From an uncultured bacterium (GTDB lineage: Bacteria; Methylomirabilota; Methylomirabilia; Rokubacteriales; CSP1-6), in contig CAMLFJ010000028.1 of the NCBI GenBank assembly GCA_946479205.1, forward strand, positions 1-13,438: a DNA stretch of 13,438 nt, written 5' to 3'. The position numbers were made by a program, and so were the translations under genes. Under the pieces are notes generated by a model. The model was given only the letters and a program-made list of their open reading frames with translations, ran no database searches and was not told the DNA's origin. Positions 1 through 6,548 of this stretch are shown here, in pieces. Numbering within the stretch: the stretch's first letter is position 1; every line of letters starts with the position of its first letter.

Positions 1-263
1 CCCCGACCTGGTACAAGATGCCGGCCTACCGCTCGCGCGCGGTCAGCGAGCCGCGCGCGCTCCTGGGCGAGATGGGGCTCGCGATCGATCCGCGGCGCGA
101 GATCCGGGTGTGGGACTCGAGCGCGGAGATGCGCTACATGGTGCTGCCGCAGCGGCCGGCCGGCACCGGCGCGCTCGGCGAGGCGGAGCTGGTGCCCCTG
201 ATCACGCGCGACGCGCTGATCGGGGTGGCCGACGTGCGGCCGCCCGCGCCCGCCGCCCGCTGA
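1..263 (+). CDS. Nitrile hydratase alpha subunit, C-terminal part (5' truncated by window edge)
   Basis: Nitrile hydratase hydrates nitriles to amides in the cytoplasm at a low-spin Co(III) or Fe(III) centre held by the alpha subunit. The first full codon is at position 3 and about 86 residues remain. They match the family's C-terminus: an N-terminal PTWYK segment, then AYRSRAVSEPRALL, IRVWDSSAEMRYMVLPQRP and a final LITRDALIGV. The cysteine-rich metal-binding loop (C-S/T-L-C-S-C type) lies upstream of the window, so the metal cannot be read directly. The beta subunit, which is essential, is not downstream; it is probably upstream, as in beta-alpha-activator operons. The next gene, 16 bp on, is a maturation protein on the same strand. 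The closely related thiocyanate hydrolase gamma subunit cannot be fully excluded from the C-terminus alone. Confidence 0.9.
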   Translation, partial: PTWYKMPAYRSRAVSEPRALLGEMGLAIDPRREIRVWDSSAEMRYMVLPQRPAGTGALGEAELVPLITRDALIGVADVRPPAPAAR

Positions 264-279
264 GACGGCGCGACCTCCC

Positions 280-1119
280 GTGTACGAGCGGCGACGCAAC
301 ATCGTGGTGCGGCGCGACGGCCGCCGCGTCAACGTGGCCCGCTTCCGCGGGCAGCTCTTCGTGTGCGCCACCGGCTGCTGCTGCGGCCGCACCGAGGACG
401 GCTTCGCCCCGGTGCCGACCGAGACCTTCCACCGCGAGTGGGAGCGGCGGCGGCTGCGCAACATCATCCACCTCACGATCGGCGGCTGCCTCGGGCCCTG
501 TGCGCTCGCCAACGTGGCGCTCCTGCTCTTCGACGGCCAGGCCCAGTGGTTCCACTCGATCGATTCGGACGCGCTCGCGGTCGCGCTCTACGATCACGTC
601 GAGGCCATGCTGGACGCCGACGGCGGCCTGCCACCGCCGCCCGCGCTCGCCCCCTACCAGTTCACCGCGTCCGCCTGGCAGCCGCGTCCCGACGGCCAGC
701 CGGTGGACGATGCGCGGCTCTGGCGCGGACGCGCCGCCCACGCCTGCGAGTCCGTGCCCTCGGGGATGACCGCCGAGGGGCAGGCCCTCACGGTGGACCG
801 GGTCGTCGCGGTGATGGAGGGCCAGGCCGCCCTGCCGCGCAAGAACGGCGAGCTGGTCTTCGAGGAGCCCTGGCAGGGCCGCGTCTTCGGCATGGCGGTG
901 GCTCTCCACGAGCGCGGCCTCTTCGAGTGGGAGGAGTTCCGCCAGACCCTCATCGCCCAGATCGCTGCCGCGGAAACCCGCCCCGCCCCCTTCGTCTACT
1001 ACGAGATCTGGCTCCAGACCTTCGAAGACCTGCTAGCCCGCAAGCACCTCGTCACCGCCACCGAGCTCGACGAGACGACATACCAGTTCGAATTCGGCGA
1101 ACGCGACGACGTGTTCTAG
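280..1119 (+). CDS. Fusion of [2Fe-2S] thioredoxin-like ferredoxin domain with nitrile hydratase accessory (activator) domain
   Basis: The 279-aa protein has two recognisable parts. Residues about 8-125 resemble the thioredoxin-like [2Fe-2S] ferredoxin family, with Cys29, Cys33-Cys34-Cys35, and the motif GGCLGPC (Cys70, Cys74). As I recall, relatives are often labelled cobalt-chelatase-associated. Residues about 163-279 match the nitrile hydratase accessory protein, a small homologue of the beta-subunit N-terminus: ALPRKNGELVFEEPWQGR, FGMAVALHERGLFEWEEF, then YYEIWLQTFEDLLARK. These activators bind the apo-alpha subunit and help load and oxidise the metal-site cysteines. Activators are usually about 100-150 aa stand-alone proteins, so the fusion is notable. 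The start is GTG 280, 16 bp after the alpha-subunit stop, with no clear Shine-Dalgarno; GTG codons 304 or 307 are alternatives. An in-frame ATG at 766 could allow separate synthesis of the activator domain. A cobalt-handling role is inferred. Confidence 0.85.
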   Translation: MYERRRNIVVRRDGRRVNVARFRGQLFVCATGCCCGRTEDGFAPVPTETFHREWERRRLRNIIHLTIGGCLGPCALANVALLLFDGQAQWFHSIDSDALAVALYDHVEAMLDADGGLPPPPALAPYQFTASAWQPRPDGQPVDDARLWRGRAAHACESVPSGMTAEGQALTVDRVVAVMEGQAALPRKNGELVFEEPWQGRVFGMAVALHERGLFEWEEFRQTLIAQIAAAETRPAPFVYYEIWLQTFEDLLARKHLVTATELDETTYQFEFGERDDVF

Positions 1120-1131
1120 CTCGGAAGGGGC

Positions 1132-1163
1132 ATCAGCGGTAGCGCGCGTCATCGCGCACTGAT
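1132..1163 (+). terminator. Hairpin 3' of the nitrile hydratase operon (possible terminator)
   Basis: ATCAG (1132-1136) pairs with CTGAT (1159-1163), enclosing a GCGCG/CGCGC stem around 1144-1157. It begins 13 bp after the stop at 1119. There is no T-tract, so an intrinsic terminator is uncertain; it could instead be a 3' stabilising hairpin. Confidence 0.3.
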
Positions 1164-1174
1164 CCGGACGCATA

Positions 1175-1328
1175 GGCCGGGGGCGCGGGGCGGGGGGCCC
1201 TCCCGGGAACCGTGTCTTCTGCGCGCAGGCGAAGCGCAGCGCCCCCATCTCGTGGCACGTCAGAGAGCCCACGCGCGCCCGCGACTCAGCGTGTTCCCGG
1301 GAGGGCCCCCCGCCCCGCGCCCCCGGCC
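1175..1328. repeat. Perfect 36-bp inverted repeat flanking an 82-bp core (154 bp in all)
   Basis: The left arm (1175-1210) and right arm (1293-1328) are exact reverse complements over 36 bases. The arms are almost pure G/C with runs of G up to six long (for example at 1191-1200). The pairing stops abruptly at both ends. The 82-bp core (1211-1292) holds no convincing gene. The element sits between two convergent genes, 55 bp after the stop at 1119 and 35 bp before the stop at 1364. It could be a MITE-like miniature element with long terminal repeats, a bidirectional terminator, or a cruciform site. No adjacent target-site duplication is evident (flanks CATA on the left and GACG on the right), and no transposase is near. 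Confidence 0.9.
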
Positions 1329-1363
1329 GACGGGCGCCGCGACGACCACGGAGGCGAGGAGAG

Positions 1364-4300
1364 CTACGGCGAAGCGGAAGCGGCGGCGGGAGTGGGCGCG
1401 GGTGAGGTGAGGCCGTCGAGCGCGGGCATGAGCAGCCCGGTCACACGCACCGGCAGCGCGCTCGTGAAGTGGAATCGCGCGGCCTCGGGGCCCGGCACGT
1501 ACGCGGTGACGGTGCCGAAGTACCGGCTGTCGAGCATGAAGACGAAGGTGGCCGCGCGGCTCACCACCCGCGATTCCACCACCGCGCCGCTCTTGGAGTA
1601 GACGAAGTAGCGGTGATCCCCGGTGCCGGTCTTGCCGCCCGCCACGTGCGGGGTGCCGCCCGGCGGCGCGAGCGCGGGCCGCAGGCCGCGCGCGGTGCCG
1701 AGCTCGACGACCTGGGTCAGCATGCCGCGCACCACGGTGGCCACCTCGGGCGCGAGCACCTGGGTCGCCGGCACCTCCGCGCGGCCGAGATGGGTTTCGT
1801 AGGGCGTGCCCACCCCGAAGTCGAGCCCGTCCACGAGAACGGTGGGCAGGCGGACGCCGTCGTTCAGGATGATGCCCATCAGCTCGGCGAGCGCGGCCGG
1901 GCGATCGCCGGAGCTGCCGATGGCGGTGGCCAGCGACGGGGTGAGGGACGCGAACGGGTAGCCCAGCCGCTCCCAGCTCCGGTGCAGATCGAGGAAGGCC
2001 TCGATCTCGAGCAGGCTCGCGATGCGATTGTCCTGCGCGTTCCGGTGGCGCGTGAAGAAGAGCCAGCCGTAGACCGCCTGGCGCTCCGCGCTGCTGGCCC
2101 GCACCACCTGCGTGATGCCCGCGCCCGGATGCCGCCGCAGGTAGCCCACCAGCCACAGCTCGAGGGGGTGCACGCCAGCCACGTAGCCGCGGTCGGCGAG
2201 CGGCATCGCCTGCGGGTCCGCGCGCTCGTAGAGCTCCTCGACCATCTTGCCGGTCAGCGCGCGGCCGGGCAGGCGGGCGGCGAGCAGCTCGCGGAAGATC
2301 TCGAGGCTCACCTCCGGGTAGACCGAGCGCAGCGCGGTGGCCAGCCCGTTGGGGGTGGCCCGCGCCCCGCCCAGGACCAGATCGAGGGAGGCATCGAGCG
2401 ACAGGCCCTGGTACTTCCGGTGGAAGCGCCGGACGAACTCGCTGCCCTCGCGGTCCGCGAAGCGCGTCAGGTAGCGATCGCGGCGCGGGTCGAGGGGATC
2501 GGCCAGGCGCACCGCCAGCGAGCTGTCGGAGCCGTAGAGATGGTTGGTGACCACGTCGCGCATCAGGCGGATGAAGACGAGGTTCACCGAGTTCTGGAAT
2601 CCCTCGCGGATCGTCATCACCTTGCGGTCGTCCGTGCGGTCGAAATTGCCGAAGGTGTGGGCCCCGCCTCCGGTGAAGAAGGTCTCCGCGGGGCTCGCCG
2701 AGTACTTGCGCTCGAGCGAGGCCTCCAGCATCGCCTGGAGACTCTTGTCGGTGCCGCGCGCGGCCGCGAGGTACTCGAGCGCCCACGCGCCCAGGCGGTC
2801 CTTCGGGTGCGGGCGCGCGGCGGCCAGCTCGGCGGGCGCGAGGCGCGCGTAGCGGTCGTGGAGCGCGGCGATCGCCTCGAGATAGGAGATCACGGTGCGG
2901 AGCTTGGCGGTGGAGCCCAGGTCGATCCGCGCGCCCCCGTTGATGTCGAGCGGCTGGTCGAGGTTGTCGGTCTGGATGCGGATCCGGTTGGCGTGGGGGC
3001 CGCGCTCGTAGATCGTGACGCTGTAGAGCACGCGCGCGGGATCGCCGCCGCCCAGGAGCTTCTCGCCCACGAGCCCGAGGCGCTCGAGGGTCGCGGGCTC
3101 GCGCAGCGAGCGGAGGAGTCGGGACGCGGCCTCCTGGCCGGGCGCGTCGAGCGTGCTGTAGGCGGTCAGGTCGAGCCGGTCGAGGTCGTAGAGGGCGGGG
3201 ACGTTCAGCAGGGTCGTGAGCCGGCTCCGCACCAGGTTGGCGCCCTTGCGCTCCACGAAGGCCATGGCGACGGGCCCGCTGCCCGCGCGGGGCTCGAGCC
3301 GCTCCGCGAGGGCGGCGTCGCGCAGGCGCGCGTCGATCACGCCCGCGCGGGCCATCACGCGCAGGTAGCTGTCGGTGAACTCCTCGAGGCCGCGCGGGTT
3401 CTCGACCAGGTACTGGTAGGGCCGCCGGACCGCGAGGATCAGGCTGAGGGCGCGCTTGAACACACGGGCGCGCCCCGCGTCGGCGATCCCCGGCTTGGCC
3501 TCGAGGACCCGGTTGGCCTCCGCGAAGTCGAGCCCGTACCAGACGCGCAGCCCGTCGCCCATGCCGTGCACCTCGCCGTGACCGGGGGCGGCGGCGAGGG
3601 GGAGCGAGTCGAGGTAGTCCACCAGGATCTGCCGGCGCGCGGCCCGCGTCTGCACGCCGCCCTGGTAGGCGCGCAGGCTCGCCGAGATCATCTGGTGCAG
3701 CTTGTGCCCCGGGGAGCGCGTGCGCCCGTCGGGCGAGTGCCGGAGCTTCTCGAGCTGGGTGGGCAGCGTGCTCGCCCCGATGGTGTGCCGCTCGCCGGCG
3801 AGCCGCCCGATCGTCTCCACCCCGACCGCCTTGGCGAGCCGCCGCCAGTCCACCGCCGGGTTGCGGAAGGGATGGCCCGCGTCGAGGAGCTCGCGGTTCT
3901 CGATGAAGAGCACGGTGTTGACGAGCAGCGTCGGCACCGCCTCGAATCGCTCGTAGACCTGGGCGGGATAGCGGGTGGCGTAGATCGGCCGTTCCTCGCG
4001 GTCGAGCACCGCGAGGCCCGCGCGGGTCTTCTCCCGGTAGGGCAGCGCGATGCCCCACGCGGCCAGTCGGTCGAGGCCGGGGGAGAGCCGCGCCTGGCGC
4101 TCGACGCGATAGCCCGCGGCCTCGAGCCGCTCGACGAAGCCGCCGAGCCGCGTGTAGCCGAGCCGCTCGTCGTAGGGGCCGGTACGTGGGAAGCGGACGG
4201 CCGGGCTCGGGCCCGTCTCCACCCGGTAGGTGAGCCAGGCGGCCGCGCGCGAGAGCACGAGGGCCTGCATGGTGGAGGTGCGCACCTCCACGAGGGTGGC

Positions 4301-4522
4301 GAGGCCCAGCACGACCACCAGCAGGGGGATGAGGACGTACCGGCGATGCCGCCGCTCGCGCAGCCGCGCCATCCAGGACCGCGGGGGCGCGCCCGCGAGC
4401 ACGTCGTCGCTCATCATGCCGGTGGCGAGGGCCGGTTGCGTCGGGGCGAGGGCGCGTGGGGAGGCAGAGCGCGAGAACGAGAAGAACCGCTTCAGCGCGA
4501 AACGGGAACCGGGGTCCGCCAC
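1364..4522 (-). CDS. Class A penicillin-binding protein-like (GT51 + transpeptidase), 1052 aa
   Basis: A membrane-anchored peptidoglycan synthase-like protein. Residues 62-80 form one transmembrane helix; the rest should lie in the periplasm. A GT51-like region follows: FIENRELLD (Glu208), GASTLPTQ (249-256), HKLHQ (273-277), then ARRQILVDYLDSLPLA and GEVHGMGDGL. The transpeptidase has all three motifs: STAK (Ser537 nucleophile, Lys540), SVN (645-647) and KTGT (964-967). Against the usual GT51 signatures, the first motif has Asn for Asp after the catalytic Glu, the second has Thr for the first Gln of the QQ pair, and the third has Gln277 where the second catalytic Glu normally lies. The SVN-KTG gap of about 317 residues is unusually long. 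The start is GTG 4522, 19 bp after the amidase stop, with AAGG-type pairing bases overlapping that stop; ATGs at 4417 or 4414 are alternatives. It is probably co-transcribed with the amidase. Penicillin-type acylation seems likely; glycosyltransferase activity is doubtful. Confidence 0.88.
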   Translation of the reverse strand: MADPGSRFALKRFFSFSRSASPRALAPTQPALATGMMSDDVLAGAPPRSWMARLRERRHRRYVLIPLLVVVLGLATLVEVRTSTMQALVLSRAAAWLTYRVETGPSPAVRFPRTGPYDERLGYTRLGGFVERLEAAGYRVERQARLSPGLDRLAAWGIALPYREKTRAGLAVLDREERPIYATRYPAQVYERFEAVPTLLVNTVLFIENRELLDAGHPFRNPAVDWRRLAKAVGVETIGRLAGERHTIGASTLPTQLEKLRHSPDGRTRSPGHKLHQMISASLRAYQGGVQTRAARRQILVDYLDSLPLAAAPGHGEVHGMGDGLRVWYGLDFAEANRVLEAKPGIADAGRARVFKRALSLILAVRRPYQYLVENPRGLEEFTDSYLRVMARAGVIDARLRDAALAERLEPRAGSGPVAMAFVERKGANLVRSRLTTLLNVPALYDLDRLDLTAYSTLDAPGQEAASRLLRSLREPATLERLGLVGEKLLGGGDPARVLYSVTIYERGPHANRIRIQTDNLDQPLDINGGARIDLGSTAKLRTVISYLEAIAALHDRYARLAPAELAAARPHPKDRLGAWALEYLAAARGTDKSLQAMLEASLERKYSASPAETFFTGGGAHTFGNFDRTDDRKVMTIREGFQNSVNLVFIRLMRDVVTNHLYGSDSSLAVRLADPLDPRRDRYLTRFADREGSEFVRRFHRKYQGLSLDASLDLVLGGARATPNGLATALRSVYPEVSLEIFRELLAARLPGRALTGKMVEELYERADPQAMPLADRGYVAGVHPLELWLVGYLRRHPGAGITQVVRASSAERQAVYGWLFFTRHRNAQDNRIASLLEIEAFLDLHRSWERLGYPFASLTPSLATAIGSSGDRPAALAELMGIILNDGVRLPTVLVDGLDFGVGTPYETHLGRAEVPATQVLAPEVATVVRGMLTQVVELGTARGLRPALAPPGGTPHVAGGKTGTGDHRYFVYSKSGAVVESRVVSRAATFVFMLDSRYFGTVTAYVPGPEAARFHFTSALPVRVTGLLMPALDGLTSPAPTPAAASASP

Positions 4523-4541
4523 TGACTGATCAACCGCCCTT

Positions 4542-5846
4542 CTACCGCGCTCGTTCCTTGAAGTCTAGCACGCGCTCGCACCACGCGGCGACCGCGAGCA
4601 GCTCCGCGTCGCGCTCCGCCGCCGCGACGAGCTGCACCGCGTGCGGAAGGCCGGCCGCCGACACCCCGGTCGGGAGCGAGCACGCGGGCACGCCCGCGAA
4701 GCTCCACGGCGCGCAGAACCAGGGATCGCCGGTCGCGAGGCCCTCCGGCGCGGGCGCCGGCGCGGTCGGCGACAGCAGCGCGTCGTGGCCCGCGAGCAGC
4801 GGCATGACCTCCTCGCGGAAGGCGAGGCGGGCGCGCTGCGCGCGCGCGTAGGCCACCGCGGGCCGCGCGAGGCCGCCCTCGATCAGCTCGCGCGTGCGCG
4901 GGCGGTAGGCGGCGGCGTGAGCCCGATAGAGCTCCTCGTGATAGGCGCTCGCCTCCACCTCGAGCACGCCCCGTCCCGCCGCGTGCACGCCCGCGAACGA
5001 CCCGGGCAGCTTCACCTCCTCGATGGTCGCGCCCGCGCCGGCGAGGCGCTCCGCGGTCGCGCGCACCGTGGCCGCGGTCTCCGGAGTGGCGCGGTCGACC
5101 AGCTCGGACGCGAGCGCGAGGCGCGGGGGCCGCGGGGCGGGGCCGGCGAGCGGCCTCCCCGCGAGCACGCCGGCGGTGAGGGCCACGTCCGCGACCGCGC
5201 GCGCGAAGATGCCCACGTGGTCCAGGCTCCACGCGAGCGGCACGACGCCCTCGGTGGAGATCAGCCCGTGCGTGCCCTTGAAGCCCACCACCCCGCAGTA
5301 GGCGGCGGGGCGCAGCACCGAGCCGACCGTCTGGGTGCCGAGGGCGAGCGGCGCCATGCGCGCGGCGACCGCCGCCGCGGAGCCGGACGACGAGCCGCCC
5401 GGGGTGTGCGCGACGTTCCACGGATTGCGCGTGGGGCCGGGCTCGAAGTAGGCGAACTCGGTGGTGTGCGCCTTGCCGAGGATGATCGCGCCCGCCGCGC
5501 GGAGCCGCGCCACCGCGGCCGCGTCCTCGGTCGCCGCCACGTGAAAGGCGGGCGCGGCGCCGCACGTGGTGGTCATGCCCGCCACGTGGAAGATGTCCTT
5601 GATGGCCACCGGCACGCCGTGCAGCGGGCCGCGGAGCCGGCCCGCGCGCGCTTCCGCCTCGCGCTCGCGCGCGACCGCGCGCGCCCCCGCTTCGTCCACG
5701 CGTACCCACGCGCGGATCTCCGCGTCGCGCGCCGCGATGCGCGCGAGGCACGACTCGAGGAGGTCGAGCGGCGAGAGCATGCGGTCCGCGATGAGCGTGG
5801 CCGCGCGGCCGGCGGGGAGCGAGGCGAGATCGTCGTCCGGAGCCAT
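4542..5846 (-). CDS. Amidase-signature family amidase
   Basis: A 434-aa cytoplasmic hydrolase of the amidase-signature family (malonamidase/GatA-like), cleaving C-N amide bonds through a Ser-cisSer-Lys triad. Visible triad: Lys83 in VAIKDIF, cis-Ser152 in TPGGSSSGSAAA, nucleophile Ser176 in GTQTVGSVLRPAAYCG. The 24-residue spacing between the serines fits the family. The usual TGGS before the nucleophile is TVGS here, a Gly-to-Val change beside the oxyanion hole. At 434 aa, and without clear GatA-specific context (no GatB or GatC nearby), it is more likely a small-molecule amidase than a tRNA amidotransferase subunit. A nitrile hydratase operon lies about 3.4 kb away on the other strand, so an amide-to-acid step is plausible but unproven. 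The ATG at 5846 lacks a Shine-Dalgarno, and a candidate promoter ends 8 bp upstream, suggesting leaderless translation. Confidence 0.9.
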   Translation of the reverse strand: MAPDDDLASLPAGRAATLIADRMLSPLDLLESCLARIAARDAEIRAWVRVDEAGARAVAREREAEARAGRLRGPLHGVPVAIKDIFHVAGMTTTCGAAPAFHVAATEDAAAVARLRAAGAIILGKAHTTEFAYFEPGPTRNPWNVAHTPGGSSSGSAAAVAARMAPLALGTQTVGSVLRPAAYCGVVGFKGTHGLISTEGVVPLAWSLDHVGIFARAVADVALTAGVLAGRPLAGPAPRPPRLALASELVDRATPETAATVRATAERLAGAGATIEEVKLPGSFAGVHAAGRGVLEVEASAYHEELYRAHAAAYRPRTRELIEGGLARPAVAYARAQRARLAFREEVMPLLAGHDALLSPTAPAPAPEGLATGDPWFCAPWSFAGVPACSLPTGVSAAGLPHAVQLVAAAERDAELLAVAAWCERVLDFKERAR

Positions 5847-5854
5847 CCATGAAG

Positions 5855-5884
5855 ATCATGCGGGGCGCGCGCGCGCCCTGTCAA
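5855..5884 (-). promoter_or_regulatory. Candidate sigma-70 promoter for the amidase-PBP operon
   Basis: Reading the minus strand, a perfect -35 TTGACA (5884-5879) is followed by an 18-bp spacer and CATGAT (5860-5855), which matches four of six -10 bases. Transcription would start near 5848, almost at the ATG at 5846. The spacer is nearly all a 16-bp perfect palindrome of alternating C and G (5863-5878). Confidence 0.4.
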
Positions 5885-5908
5885 GACGACGCTCGCGTGT
5901 GCTTGCAG

Positions 5909-5925
5909 TCCGCAGAATGTGCGGA
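5909..5925. promoter_or_regulatory. Perfect dyad TCCGCA-N5-TGCGGA, possible activator site
   Basis: Six-base arms at 5909-5914 and 5920-5925 are exact inverted repeats with a GAATG centre. The site lies about 136-152 bp upstream of the predicted sigma-54 start near 6061, a usual distance for an enhancer-binding protein site. It could equally act on the divergent amidase promoter, about 25 bp upstream of its -35. Confidence 0.4.
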
Positions 5926-6034
5926 GAGCGGGCGGGCCCACCAATAGGGTAGTTCGTTGCCCACCCTCGGAAGAGCGGGGGAACTCCCTCGGAGCGCCCG
6001 TCGGCAAGCGGTTGATTCTACGGCGCATCCCTTC

Positions 6035-6050
6035 TGGTACAGGACTTGCC
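6035..6050 (+). promoter_or_regulatory. Candidate sigma-54 (-24/-12) promoter
   Basis: TGGTACAGGACTTGCC matches the RpoN consensus TGGCACG-N4-TTGCW closely. The GG (6036-6037) and GC (6048-6049) doublets are exactly 10 bp apart, and TTGC is perfect. Transcription would start near 6061, giving a leader of about 146 nt before the zinc-ribbon gene at 6207. A sigma-54 promoter needs an ATP-driven activator; none is encoded in this window. Confidence 0.6.
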
Positions 6051-6173
6051 CCTGGGACCACGTACGGATCAGGCAGGTCGGGGAGCGCGGTGGACGGGAT
6101 AACAAGTCGGTCCCTTCTCCACCGGCGGGTTGTACCGGCTCCGGGCTCTCCGGCCTGCCTGGTCACAGAGATA

Positions 6174-6195
6174 GTGGGGCGCCAGGCGCCACCAC
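6174..6195 (+). promoter_or_regulatory. Hairpin directly before a strong Shine-Dalgarno
   Basis: GTGG-GGCG (6174-6181) pairs with CGCC-(A)-CCAC (6187-6195) around a CCAGG loop. The ribosome site GGGAGGA (6196-6202) starts at the next base and sits 4-5 nt before ATG 6207. The helix may keep the site single-stranded or stabilise the 5' leader. Confidence 0.35.
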
Positions 6196-6206
6196 GGGAG
6201 GATCGG

Positions 6207-6548
6207 ATGAACTTCCAACGAGAGCTGCCGCGCATCGATCTACGCTTTGCCAAGCTCTGCATGGAGCTCGATTGCAATACCGTGTTCGACTCGGCCATGT
6301 TCCGGCACTGCCCGACCTGCGGTAGCGTCGAGTTCTATCCGCTCGAGTCCTGGCTCAACCGCGAGCGCACGGAGAAGGTGTCCGTCACGCTCGGCGCTTC
6401 CGGAGTGGATCGCGCGGTCCGGGTGAACGCGATGCCGCGGCCGCTCTGGCTGCAGCGGCTGCGCTCGAATCGCGCGGAGAGCGACGCGCGGCTCGCCGCG
6501 GTGCCCGACACGATGCCGGCCCGCGTCCGGCGCCGGCGCGCCAGCTGA
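6207..6548 (+). CDS. Small zinc-ribbon-like protein of unknown function
   Basis: A 113-aa protein with four cysteines in a zinc-ribbon-like array: Cys18-x4-Cys23, then Cys35-Pro-Thr-Cys38-Gly-Ser, followed by FYPLESWL. The pattern (a CPxCGS knuckle followed by PLxxWL) recalls small conserved hypothetical proteins, but I cannot name a function. The C-terminal 45 residues are rich in Arg (ending RVRRRRAS) and could contact nucleic acid or be disordered. There is no signal peptide or membrane span, so it is cytoplasmic. The start at ATG 6207 is fixed by GGGAGGA at 6196-6202. The stop TGA (6546-6548) shares its last base with the ATG of the receiver-domain gene, indicating translational coupling. 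A sigma-54 promoter candidate lies upstream. Confidence 0.8.
   Translation: MNFQRELPRIDLRFAKLCMELDCNTVFDSAMFRHCPTCGSVEFYPLESWLNRERTEKVSVTLGASGVDRAVRVNAMPRPLWLQRLRSNRAESDARLAAVPDTMPARVRRRRAS

Larger units (their letters stand above)
5847..6206. other. 360-bp divergent regulatory region without a gene
   Basis: This gap separates the amidase (minus) from the zinc-ribbon gene (plus). It holds the amidase promoter candidate (5855-5884), a 17-bp dyad (5909-5925), a sigma-54 promoter candidate (6035-6050) and a hairpin just before the Shine-Dalgarno (6174-6195). An in-frame open stretch runs upstream of 6207 from about 5919, but it looks non-coding and the strong ribosome site at 6196-6202 marks the true start. 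Confidence 0.6.

Noticed and set aside
1211..1292. A gene or transposase fragment inside the inverted repeat
   Set aside because: The 82-bp core has no start with ribosome site and no recognisable protein fragment.
1260..4058. A 932-codon minus-strand frame overlapping the PBP gene in another frame
   Set aside because: Extremely Arg/Pro/Ala/Gly-rich with no domain; the alternative frame is the PBP.
1469..4525. A 1018-codon open frame on the plus strand, antisense to the PBP gene
   Set aside because: The minus-strand frame has all PBP motifs and a membrane anchor; the plus-strand product is low-complexity (Arg/Gly/Ala/His/Glu) as expected from a GC-rich antisense shadow.
4492..5859. A minus-strand frame of 455 codons overlapping the amidase
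   Set aside because: Arg/Gly/Ala shadow; the amidase triad and signature are in the other frame.
5919..6206. N-terminal extension of the zinc-ribbon protein
   Set aside because: Covers the sigma-54 promoter candidate; no ribosome site at the upstream starts, while GGGAGGA fits ATG 6207.
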